A DNA stretch of 64,000 nucleotides, taken from NCBI GenBank assembly GCA_018907035.1, contig JACCIC010000001.1, forward strand, positions 1,651,501-1,715,500. The letters run 5' to 3'. How positions within the stretch are numbered: position 1 is the stretch's first letter; each line of letters begins with the position of its first letter. A program made the translations under genes and the position numbers. This document shows positions 10,657-21,139 of this stretch, in pieces. The DNA comes from Sycobia sp. Sy_11 (lineage: Eukaryota; Arthropoda; Insecta; Hymenoptera; Epichrysomallidae). Below the pieces are notes generated by a model. The model was not told the origin of the DNA and did not search any database. It was given only the letters and a program-made list of their open reading frames with translations.

Positions 10657-11690
10657 ATTTTAACTCAGACGTGAATAAGGAGATGGGGAGACAAAAGGAG
10701 GGGCATAAATCGAAGCGTATATTATATGTAATTGAAAATGCGATTTATAATTTCAGAAGATACAATAAGAGATGATGTGTTGAGGATAAGAGGATAGAAC
10801 ACTGACCATTCTAGGAGTAATGAGAGAAAAAAGGAATGATATTTAATTTAAAATATAAACCAGTAACGTGTATCGTAAATTTTGGAAGTTTTAATGTTTC
10901 CTGTCCTCTCTTTCTTTTTTATCGTTCTTTCTTTCTTCCGTTTTTTTTCTATATATGGTGAAATCGTAGCCAACACTGTTCCAGGAGCTTCCTCGTTAAC
11001 ATGATCATCGAAATTATTGCCTGTGTCTATATTTCATCTTGAACATATAGGCCTGCACTCAGTTACATACCAATATTTTATCGAATTACCAAACTTATCT
11101 TACCAAATTTTTATTATGATTCACATTCTATATTATTCATTGTGATTTTTCAAATGGATAATGAAAAAATTCAAATGGATATTGATAATACTATTTAATA
11201 CATAAACCTCAATATCGGTAAATGATAATGGCTGTTTGATTTTTGTATATTCTCAGGCGCAAGACAGAAAATATTCTAAAAATTTTACGTCATGGACTTT
11301 ATTAACTACAAAAGTAGCTACCTATATCAATAAAGTTTTATATCCTAAGTTTTTTAATTGTTCTTGAAATAATCGTATGACTCTTTTGTTAACATTTGGC
11401 TCATTATTTTCTACAGCTAAAATACCATTTATAGATAAATTATGGAAATCTAATGCCATCAATAAGTACTTTAAGGTAATACTGCCATCCTCTTTCACTA
11501 TCAAATAAGTTATTAAATGTTAATTACAACTTTTATTTTATGAACAGGACCAATCATTCACTCTAATCTCTAAGTCCTTCTTATACTTTATGTTACTGGT
11601 TTCATCATATCGAGCATCAAGTGTATTAAGCTTCTGTAATTCACTTTAAAAAGCATTTTCTTAAAAAAGGCCTAATGCTTTTCTGTAATG
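10657..11690. other. AT-rich intergenic, no gene seen
   Basis: Only chance ORFs, such as 11322-11504. Nothing further was recognised. Confidence 0.5.
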
Positions 11691-11835
11691 CACTCTGTCA
11701 AAGAATAATATAACAAATAAATATGACAAAAATTATTGAAATGAAAATAAGATTCTGGAAAATTTATTAGGTGATTCGTGAGATGTCCATCGTGCTCCAG
11801 GTTCCCCGAAAACGCGTGCTACAACAGGATTAGTA

Positions 11836-12029
11836 AAGCACGCGTTTTGGAGTACACTTTACTCACGTTTCTGTTATAGAAAACGTACTTTTTATTGCTT
11901 CAGCGAACATAGATTCCAGATTGTTGCAATCCTGAAAATTATTATAAATGAACTTACACGTATTGTAGAACAAAATGGAAAAAGAATTTTACGAGGATAA
12001 ATTACAACTGATGGGAAAAACTGCAGTTG
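11836..12029 (+). repeat. Internal direct repeat, unit 1
   Basis: Begins AAGCACGCGTTTTGGAGT and ends AAAACTGCAGTTG; about 90% alike with unit 2. It contains TCACGTTTCTGTTATAG and CAGATTGTTGCAATCCTG. Confidence 0.9.
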
Positions 12030-12221
12030 AAGCACGCGTTTTCGAGTGCACTGTACTCACGTTTCTGTTATAGGGAACGTACTTTTCAATGCTTCAGCGG
12101 ACATACATTCCAGATTGTTGCAATCCTGAAAATTAATAAATGAACTTATATGTATTGTAGAGCAAGATGGAAAAAAAATTTTACGAGGATAAATGACAAC
12201 TGATGGGTAAAACTGTAGTTG
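12030..12221 (+). repeat. Internal direct repeat, unit 2
   Basis: Begins AAGCACGCGTTTTCGAGT and ends AAAACTGTAGTTG; directly abuts unit 1. Confidence 0.9.
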
Positions 12222-12370
12222 TATCACGCGCTTTCGGGGAACCTGGAACGCGATGGATATCTCGCGTGGTGTACTGTCATCGAATCAGCTAATAAATTTT
12301 CCAGGATCTTATTGTCATTTGAATAATTTTTGTCATATTGATCTGTTATACGATTCTCTGACAGAATGTG

Positions 12371-13676
12371 ATACGAGTGTACATAATTTTTGTAATTTTG
12401 CAAGCACTTTTAAATGATTTTATCGCATGCATTATACCAGTATACAAATATCTAATTATTATAAATTAAACAGTCGTGTATATAATTGTAATAATTTATA
12501 ACTTTTTCTGGAAAAAAATTCTGTAAAATTGAAAGAAATAAATTATATGTATATAGATATATCACTACCATACTTCTATACAACAACTTTCCTTCACCGT
12601 TATTGTATTTTAGTATTTTTGATTTATTTGTAATGAAAAATCTATAACAATTAGAAAAAGGTTTTTACAAATAATTTTTGGAGCTTTAGAACATTAATAT
12701 TATACATCAAATTGGCTGAATTAATACTGAAATAGTGAAAAGCATTAAAAACTTTATATATAAATGATAGAATACATGATAGTATATGAAACAATAGAGA
12801 GTTTATTAAAAATGATTTTAAACAAAATTTGGAGATCTACCGAAAATAATTTTTTTACATTCCATATGTTTTTGCTTTAAAACTACAATTATATGAGAAA
12901 AATTACAAATTAAAAAGTACTTGTATCATGTATCATCTGAGCAGCGGGGTAGATCCCTGACGTATCGATTGTAACTTGGGATGATTATAGTAGCTGAAAA
13001 CGCTTACTATTAATTGCGTTTTTCTCGATAATTATTAGCTTTAAAGGAAAAAATCGATAGAATATAAAAAATTTGTTTAATAGGATCTACAACTTTTGTT
13101 TGAACATGTTGTTTCTAAACTCAAAATTATGTTATAAAGCCTGGTTTTTATCAATTTTTGAACATTTTTACAAAGTTTGGATGCCTGGCGTTGCCACATC
13201 CAGATTAATTGACGCAGCGAACGATCACTACGCTTTAAAGAACATTGAAACAAAACATTTAAACTAATTTTCGGCCGAGGATAAATATATGACATAAAAA
13301 GGTCTCTAGCTCCCGGACTAAATAGACCAATTTAGATACTCCGACAGTAGTAGTAAAATTCTTAGATCATGCAGATAGAAATTTCCACGTACTTCAGAAT
13401 GTCAAGCACTGCAATCGAATATTCACAAGAAAAAAATAAATACTTAATATAATGTACTATTCCGTATTTCGACAATATCTATTTTATTGTTATATAGATG
13501 TATAATGTGTGTGTAATATATCGCTAGCGATACCATTAGCTTGGACTGGAATGGTACCCATTGTACCTATTTCTTGACTACTCTCCTCTTTTTATGGTTG
13601 TTATATTTATTTATCTACAGTATATTTATATATAGTTTATAGTTTTACTAGTTGCATTTCGGTTATAAAATTACTA
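12371..13676. other. AT-rich intergenic and 3' flank of gene B
   Basis: No gene or known repeat was recognised. Confidence 0.5.
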
Positions 13677-14955
13677 TTACATTCTTGGAAATTCAGGATA
13701 AAAGACCTCTAGGTTCGGATCACAAGCAAAGATAGTACGTTTCTGTTGTCGTGGAAAACAGTTTACTATATCATTGTCTCGATTAAAGCATATCCCAACT
13801 TCCAAAAGGTATTGACCCTCATAATTCTAAAATAAGTCATGTACAGCAAATTAAAGTCTATTTCAAATGTTTTAGAAATAGTTATTGCTACTGCATTTTA
13901 TTTACCCAAGGAGTTAGACAATTTATGTGAAATCGTTTTCCTAATATATGTCCAATAGTGTCCACAATATGGTTATATGTATAACTATGGCCTGGATGAA
14001 TACCATACTTGGGAAGTGTATCTCCAATATTTTGTCGAGAGAACAATTGCAGAGCTGTACCGAAATAATAATGCTCCCTCAAAGCAATGCATGATCCGGT
14101 GGTATTGAACTCTTGCGCCCAAACTTCTTCATCCGTTACATTTAGTTTTACGCTTGGCCATATCATCCGCAAAATTTTTTTGTGACGTGGATGAATCTTC
14201 GTTCCTGTATAAATCGGTTTAGTGCCATATTTATCTGTACAATCATCAATATGCTGACCATCTGCGTCAAAAGCGTAAAATTTATTTATAATCCAATCAT
14301 TTTGATATTTCGTCCAATGACCTGCTACATATTGCAAAAAATCAGTGTCGCTGGTGTTCACATCTCTTTTCTGTTGCGCGAAAAATGAAGTCACGGGCGA
14401 TTGTTGATATAAGGCTACTTGATGCCACTCATACGATATTCTGAAATATACTTACTCATTGTTTATTATATATGTATATATAATTTAAATACAGTAAATG
14501 CTAATACACCTATCTTCGATATTATAACTCTAATTTAAACTGTATTTACTCGATTACAATAACTCATTAAAACGAACAGAAACTTTTTAAAATTTTAAAA
14601 TTCTGTTGATAGAGTATACTTTATAACTGACAACAATTTAATTTTAATAATAACATACAATAGAATAATTTTATTTTAATTTCAAATTAGAATTAGATAA
14701 ATATAGAAAATTATGATAAACACAGCAGTAACGTTTACTTCCTAGGCATGATTTTTATAGGATCTCATGTCAACTTTTTCTAAAAATCAGACCTACTTCA
14801 AATAATTAAATAACTTATACATGATAAATATTAATTATTAGTTAGTTAGGAAGAAGTGGAATTATTAATCGATGGAAAATGCGATAGAATATACTTTACC
14901 CTGGAACTGAATGGCAGAAAGATATGAGAGACAATCCTATAAGATATGTTAACAT
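13677..14955 (-). CDS. Secreted RNase T2-like protein, catalytically dead (gene B)
   Basis: Exons on the minus strand are 14900-14955, 13906-14440 and 13677-13826: the same three lengths (56, 535 and 150 nt) and splice phases as gene A. They encode 246 aa. The signal peptide is MLTYLIGLSLISFCHSVPG. The CAS I position reads WIINKFYAF; CAS II reads WAQEFNTTGSC. The same six mature cysteines and the N-T-T sequon are kept, and the C-terminus is CDPNLEVFYPEFPRM. There is no frameshift or stop. It is very close to gene A throughout, including introns and upstream flank, so it is a recent duplicate. The start ATG is the only one placed before a signal peptide, and it aligns with genes A and C. Confidence 0.9.
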
Positions 14956-15472
14956 CTTTGAATAAATATCTTTTGATGCTCAATAAATTTAATGTAGCTA
15001 CCAGCTATTAATGTTCGACAACTAGAATTAGTAATTTTTTTATATTAAATAATTATATTGTCGATTATAATAAATGTTACCTACAAGATTTGATGTATTA
15101 GTTATCGCAGCAAAATAAATGTATATTTCATATACATAAAGCAATGAAACGAAATAAAGGTATGTTCATGTAGAAGATAACCTGTATTAACACACTTTTC
15201 GAATAGGTGATCTAATTTCACATTAAAGTAATTTTAAATGTAAATATTTATTAGGCGGAATGATATAATTTACTGTCTATGAGGTGGCTTCAATGTATTT
15301 TCTAATAACCAATTAGGGTATTATTATCAAGTTGATTTGTATGTTTTAAGCTAGAACTTTTTCAATAAATTTAAAAAACTTATCATACAATTTAACACTA
15401 TTTTAAAATAAACTTGGATTAAAATAAAACTATAATTTGTGTTTACAAAATATTTAATAAATTATTTTTGTC
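14956..15472. other. Upstream flank of gene B, first part
   Basis: Homologous to 7515-8020 beside gene A. The homology breaks at about 15471, where SINE copy S3 starts, and resumes at 17541. Confidence 0.75.
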
Positions 15473-15568
15473 GAGGCCTACGATGACTCAATCGCTAAAG
15501 CGAAAGACTAGTAACTTGGATATTCGAGTTTAAATTTCGGTCTCGGCCGATTGACACAAGCACCGCTA
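15473..15568 (+). repeat. tRNA-derived SINE, copy S3
   Basis: GAGGCCTACGATGACTCAAT, then CGCTAAAGCGAAAGACTAGT, a degenerate B-box-like GAGTTTAAATTTCGG and CGGCCGATTGACACAAGCAC. The shared AAAGCGACG..AAATAACATA block is found downstream at 16313-16336, about 740 bp away, against about 45 bp after S1. Confidence 0.75.
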
Positions 15569-15574
15569 TTTTGC

Positions 15575-15820
15575 GGACTTATAATCAGATAGGTCGCATT
15601 CTAGCTTTTCGAAAATATTGAGAAGTTCAAAATGAGGTGACGTATTCGGCTTGCCACCTCGGGCTTTTCGACCGTCAGGCTACGCAAGAGTTTGGGCTGC
15701 GATCTGTGTGTGGGGCTTATCGCTCGAAATTTGACCCCGAGTCGAGGGTAATGTAATTTATAAAAGACGCTGTATGAGAACGCGCTAAATTATTGTTTTC
15801 TGGTCTCTGATCAGGTCAAA
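15575..15820 (+). repeat. Unclassified interspersed repeat, about 240 bp, plus-strand copy
   Basis: Matches the reverse complement of 42365-42600. Shared blocks: ATTCTAGCTTT, TTGAGAAGTTC, TTCGGCTTGCCACCTC, GAGTTTGGGCT, GGCTTATCGCTCGAAA, TTTATAAAAG and a GGTCTCTG/GATCTCTG end. The TATAAAA inside, followed about 40 bp later by the shared end, would fit a promoter of an LTR or similar element, but neither boundary shows a clear TG...CA with target duplication. Confidence 0.75.
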
Positions 15821-16347
15821 TTTGTTATTAAAAAATTTATTCAAGTTACTAGTTTTGTTTTATTTAAATAAATTCAAAGTCTCAGCTTCATTGTTTGTTA
15901 TAAATATATTTAAAATGATGTCAAAATTAAATGCATTGAAATGTTGCGAGCGGTTTATATAATTACACCTAATTATTAACGTGTATAGTTATTAATTAAT
16001 TTATTAACTATTTTATTAATTATTCATTTGTTCATCGCTATGGAAATATTTCACTTATAAATAGCAAAAAGAAAAAGATCGTAAAAACATCTCCATAGCA
16101 ACCAAGGCGAATTAAACTGTTTGACAACGCTTGAGCGAGGCACTCTTTCTGATTAGCCTCCGAAATATCAAGGTGTTAATACTTGTAATTTATTATTTGT
16201 GTTTGATTTTTAAAATATTAAAAAAGTTATTACTTATTGTTGAACAATTTATTTACAATCCCAATACAATATTAGTTTATTATGGAATAACCGGTATTTG
16301 AAAGATTAATTAAAGCGACGATAAATAACATAAAAAATAACTTACTT
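15821..16347. other. Intergenic inserted between gene B flank halves
   Basis: Absent at the matching place beside gene A. No gene is seen. Confidence 0.5.
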
Positions 16348-17540
16348 TTGGGTGTACATGCAATTTTTTAGCGTTTGTCTAAAGATGGCGTCACCGGTAG
16401 ATTCCGGGCAGAAATTTCAGCCCTCCTGTGTTATATTTGTAGTTTCCGTATCTCAAGAACTTTGCAGTTTTGTACTTGAGTATTTCTTTCAGTGTTGTTT
16501 ATTTTATCGAGCAAAATCGTGGCAAGTTTGCAACTAAATAAACGTCATTTGCGGGAAGCACTGCTTCTATTCTTGGAAATGAGGAAAAGTGCGGCCTATT
16601 GTTTCCGTCCCGAAAGTTGTGGGTGGAATGTTCTTGTAAATTGACGTGCTGCGAGTGGTTCAAGCGGTTCAAAAATTGTAATTTTGAAGTTGAAGACAAA
16701 AATCGCTTCGGAAAACCAAAAATTTTGTAATCGAGTAATTAGACGCTTTTCTGGATGAGGATCCGTGTCACATTCAAGAACTTACTGCATCATTGGGCGT
16801 CATGGAACAACCCATTTCCTTGCGCCTAGAAACATTGGGATTCATTTCAAAGGTTGGAAACTGGATACCATACCAATTGAAGCCGAGAAACGTCGAACAG
16901 CGATTTTGCATGTTCAAAATGTTGCTGTAGCGGTATAAAAATAAATCATTTTTACATCGTATTGTCATTGGTCATAAAAAATGGATTTATTATGATAAAC
17001 CTAAACGCAGAAATCGTATATAATGTCCGGTGACCTGCCTAATCGACATCAAAACGAAATATTCACGTAAAAAACGGTGTTGTATACTAGAATTTACTTA
17101 TTCATTTGAAGAGAGCATTACAGAAAACATGGCCAGAATATGAAACCAGGCACGAGTCCGTAATTTTCATCACGATAACGCTCGGCCACATGTTGCGGCT
17201 TCGATAAAAACTATTTGGTGAATAGTGGATGAGAAATTCTGCTTTATCCGCCTTACAGTCAAGACTTGACACCATCTGACTGCAATTTATTTCGATCAAT
17301 GCAAATGTTTTTACGGGAATACGCTTCAGTTCAGCAGAGGAAATCAAAAACTGGTTTGATACGTTCTGGGACTCGAAAGGGGAGAAATCTTTTTAGTCCG
17401 CAATTCATAGAGTGAAAGAAAGATGGGAAAAACTTATAGCTTCTGATGAACGATATTTTGAATTAAGGATTGGTAACCATGTTTTCATAATAAAACCTCG
17501 CGTTGAGGAAAAATCACTGGTAACTTACTTTTACACCCAA
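16348..17540 (+). mobile_element. Decayed mariner element M5, sister of M3
   Basis: Left end TTGGGTGTACATG and right end (reverse complement) TTGGGTGTAAAAGTAAG. TA follows the right end (17541-17542), but TT precedes the left. The plus strand holds the same transposase remnants as M3: the CGTCATTTGCGGGAAGC start, WFKRFKNCNFEVEDK, PCHIQELTASLGVMEQ, GNWIPYQLKPR, HRIVIGHKKWIYYDKPKRRN (first catalytic region, Asp lost), HHDNARPHVAAS, DLTPSDCNLF and ERWEKLIASDERYFE. Many stops and shifts are present. It keeps the 125 bp that M3 lacks. The right end abuts duplicated gene-B flank exactly. Confidence 0.9.
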
Positions 17541-18320
17541 TACAATATAGAAAGAATACCGAATCATAGGAGAGCCGGTAAAAGAAAACCTTCTAACAAT
17601 GAGTTTTATTTCAGAATTACTTTGTCTTATTTATTTTTTAAACAATTTTTCTTTTTCAAAGATGTGTTCCATTTTTACCATTACGTGCAAGAATAAGAAT
17701 GGAACATTTGGTTTTTGGACTTGAACCGAACTTAAATTTTGTATATCTTTTAAGCTAGCATCATCCATCTCAGATTCATCCGAGATAATTATGTAATCAA
17801 ATACTATGTACATAGTAAATTATTTTTTAAAAAATCAATACATTTTAATAAATCTATGATATTTCAAATTGAAAAACATTTCCTTATCGTATTTTTATTT
17901 TATGATAATAAAAGTAATTGCATTTCTGAATTTTCAGTCCTTGAATGTTTCAACAACTGTCTACGTGAAAAACTGTCTGATCATAAATCAATTCTTACGT
18001 ATTAAGCGGTTTGACCCAGTGCCTTATTAATGATAAAGATAACAAATTTTTTTAGCAAATTACAATCGTTTGAATTGGAAATGTACATAATATGGAATTA
18101 TAGAAGTATGTGGAATCAGTGATTTTGCACGTTGTTCTGTACTTGTGATAATAGTAGTTTTAATAACGTTAATACTACTATGTACAAATCTGTGATTTTT
18201 TAATTCAAACTTCTCAGGTTTATCGATTCGGACAAATGTTTTTATTTTTAAGACGGTAGTATTGTCAGAGTTATCTGTTGAAAATTTCACGCAATTATTT
18301 TCATTTGTCATATAGTTACG
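17541..18320. other. Upstream flank of gene B, resumed (to about 17830), then intergenic
   Basis: 17541-17830 aligns to 8023-8300 beside gene A (ACCGAATCATAGG, AAAGAAAACCTT, AGCTAGCATC, GAGATAAT). Beyond it nothing is recognised. Confidence 0.65.
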
Positions 18321-19275
18321 CTTGTGTTTTATGAACTAAGAAAAGTAGTCGCTTCGTTTTTTATAATATCTGAAATTATTCAATATAGAAGTGGCATTAA
18401 ACTTCGTGCGCCAAAGGAAATATCGGCTGCCGAAATGTTCAGAATGTTACAGAAGACCTTTAGTAGGAAGTCAATGTCAAGAGCAAGTGTTTTTGATTGC
18501 CACACATTGTTCAAAAAAGGTCGTAAACGCGTTAAAGACGAACCACATCAAAGGCGACCACGAACATGATGGGCTACGCTTCGACCAAATCACAGAATTG
18601 ATTCTGTAAAATCGTCGATTGACTACTAGGGCGCTTGCTGATATTGTTTGAATTTCAAATGGGTTAGTCAAAACCATTTTGAAATACGTTTTGTGCCTGA
18701 AAAGAGTGACATCTCGATTGGTGCCACAAATACTTCATTTTTTGGAAAAACAGCGTCGTATGGAAGCCTGTGAAACGATGCTTCCGGATTATCAGAACAA
18801 AATGGAACGTATAATAACTGGAGATGAGATTTGGGAATACGCTTACGATCCAGAAACGACCGATCAATCGAGCGAACACCGTGTCAAAGGAGAACGGAGA
18901 CCGAAAAAATCACGCCAAAATCGCTCAAAAATCAAGGTTATGCTCACTGTTTTCTTCGGTTATTTTGGTGTGGTGCAATATGAATTCCTTTTAACCGGGC
19001 AAAAAAATCCATCCAATATCGTTTTACAACCACCGCATTCGCCTGATTTAACACCATGTGACATTTAGTTGTTCAGCAAACTGAAAAGGTCACTTCGGGG
19101 ATACGAGTTTGATTCGCTTGAAGAAAGAAAGCCGAATTGAAGAAGAAACTGATGACTATTTCGGAATACGAGTATAAAAAATGATTTGAAAATTGGAAAA
19201 AATGTTGGCATAGTTGCATTGCATCCGGGGAGGATTATTTTAAGAGGGATGAATTAGATTTAGAAGAATAAATAA
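18321..19275 (+). pseudogene. Decayed mariner transposase with internal deletion
   Basis: The plus strand reads ISAAEMFRMLQKTFSRKSMS, SVFDCHTLFKKGRKRVKDEP, a second HTH part (LTTRALADIV), CEQRRMEACETMLPD-like remains, IITGDEIWEYAYDPET (first Asp kept), SKIKVMLTVFFGYFGVV and FLLTGQ. It then jumps to QPPHSPDLTPCD (third Asp). The stretch with the second Asp (HHDNAPAH in relatives) is missing at about 19005. The C-terminal block DWKKCW..ASGGDYF..ELDLEE is recognisable to about 19272. Stops and shifts are many. This is yet another mariner lineage. Confidence 0.88.
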
Positions 19276-21139
19276 AGATTTCAAAAATTATAAATAAAGT
19301 CTTATTCATATTTGTACACAGTAGTATAATATCATAGAATTATTATTGCAATCTGGTACTATTGCATGCATTAAAAGGATTAAGAATTCTAAATGGATGA
19401 ATACGAACTCCTATTTTGAGGTATCTTCATCTGGATTTATTTATTCTGGAATTAAATAATTAAAATAATATAGAAAATAACATAATAATAATAAATTTTC
19501 AATATCTTAAAAATAAAGAAAATAAAATATATTCATCGATAATTTTCACAAGAATAATAATTAAATTTTTCTTCAAATTTCTTGTATGATGATAATTGTC
19601 CAATGCAAAAAACAAATTATCTAAATTCTTCGACGACGATATTTAAAAAAGATAGCACACAAAGTTTTACTTAAAAATGAATTGTTTAAAAATGAAGTTG
19701 TTTGGCTAGGTTTCATACTTCTACTTCTATATTATGTTACAAAACTCTAGATACGTGTAATCTAAAATATGTGTTTGCCACCTGCTGGCAGTTGCACATA
19801 ACTCCACTAATTTTCAGTAGTGCTACCGGCAGTATTCTCACTTAGCTACTGTTATATGTTTTATTCCGAAATATTACCTTACTACTCGTACGTGAAATAG
19901 AGCATCAAAAATTTTTTTTATGATTTAGGAACAATTGAAAAATATACAATACCGTATGTTTTTACACAATACCAGAAGGATCTTCTGTAATAACATCATT
20001 ACAATTGATTAATTAGTTTTTATCATACAAACAAATCCTCTCATTATAATATTGGTATAGAAGTATTAAGAGATTCATTATAAGGACATGGTTCCAAGAA
20101 GTTCATTAATGTTGTTTTACATAAAAAAGTTTATAAAAAGGTAAAGATTTAGTAAAAAGTTTTCACGTAAACAATGGTCCGGAACGAATGGAAAAAAATG
20201 ACTCTCGATTATTGTCGTGAGATGTAATAAAAAAACAGGAATAATTAACATCGCCAACAAAACGAACACTTATAAAGCTAAAATATTGGTAACGTAGTAT
20301 TTGTTTCTTTTTTTTGACGTCATTTGGCTTATAAAAATTAAAAAATGTTGAGCTATTTTTTTGTTTAACAATTATTTTTATTTATATTTAATGAATGTCT
20401 CTTTATGGATAAGCCATTATGAATTCGAATTAAACATTCAGTATAAATTATAAAATTATCCATTTGTAGATCTGGTTTGAAATTTTAAAGCAGAAAGAAG
20501 AAAATAGAAAATTTGTACAGAAAAAAAAATACAATAAAAAATATTTTAAGAGGATTGTTAAAATTACACTTCGCAGACGATTTTATTTTAAATTTACCAG
20601 GCTTTTAAATATATTCTCTTAGAATATAATAATTGTCATAATAATATAAAATTATATTAAAAAGAATATAATATTCCTCGGAGTGTAGAAAACAGCATTA
20701 AGTTACGTCTTCAAGTTGACTCCAAAAAATGAAGATCAGGCCGATTCCGACAAACGTTAGAAAATTTTGTAATACAACATACAATAATCAATCTGCTCAT
20801 TTTGCAATATTTGCGTTCTGAACATAAATAATTACTTAACCCTTACCAAATGTTTGCTTTTTGACTAGATGCTAATAGTAGCTATCAGCCAGCTCTAGAA
20901 ATAAGTTGCCCGCAGAAGCTGAATCCAGCGCTATTTATATAGGCAATTATATCCGTGATATTTATGGGTAGATTTAAACATATAGATCATTTCTTTGCAA
21001 TATATGACTTTTTTTATTATTAATTTAAATCTTATTAAGCCAATTTAAATATTATTAGCCAAAAAAAAATTATTTCAATACATAATTTTAAATACAGTAA
21101 TATTGCAAAGTTTTATGAATTCCAGTGTACATTTACATG
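19276..21139. other. AT-rich intergenic
   Basis: No gene is seen. A GAAGATCAGGCCGATTCCGA plus CAAACGTTAG motif at 20731-20760 resembles the hairpin at 60630-60663. Confidence 0.5.

Larger units (their letters stand above)
11691..12370. mobile_element. Foldback/MITE-like element with about 135-150 bp TIRs and two internal tandem repeats
   Basis: The left arm (11691-11825) and right arm (12218-12370) are inverted copies of each other. Shared blocks, left against reverse-complemented right, include ATATGACAAAAATTATT, GGAAAATTTATTAG, TGATTCG, CCAGGTTCCCCGAAA and CGCGTG. Between them stand two direct repeats of about 192-194 bp (11836-12029, 12030-12221). No ORF is present, so it would be non-autonomous. 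Weaker similarity may extend both arms outward to about 11645 and 12415, so the true ends and target duplication are not fixed. The superfamily is unknown. Confidence 0.85.
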
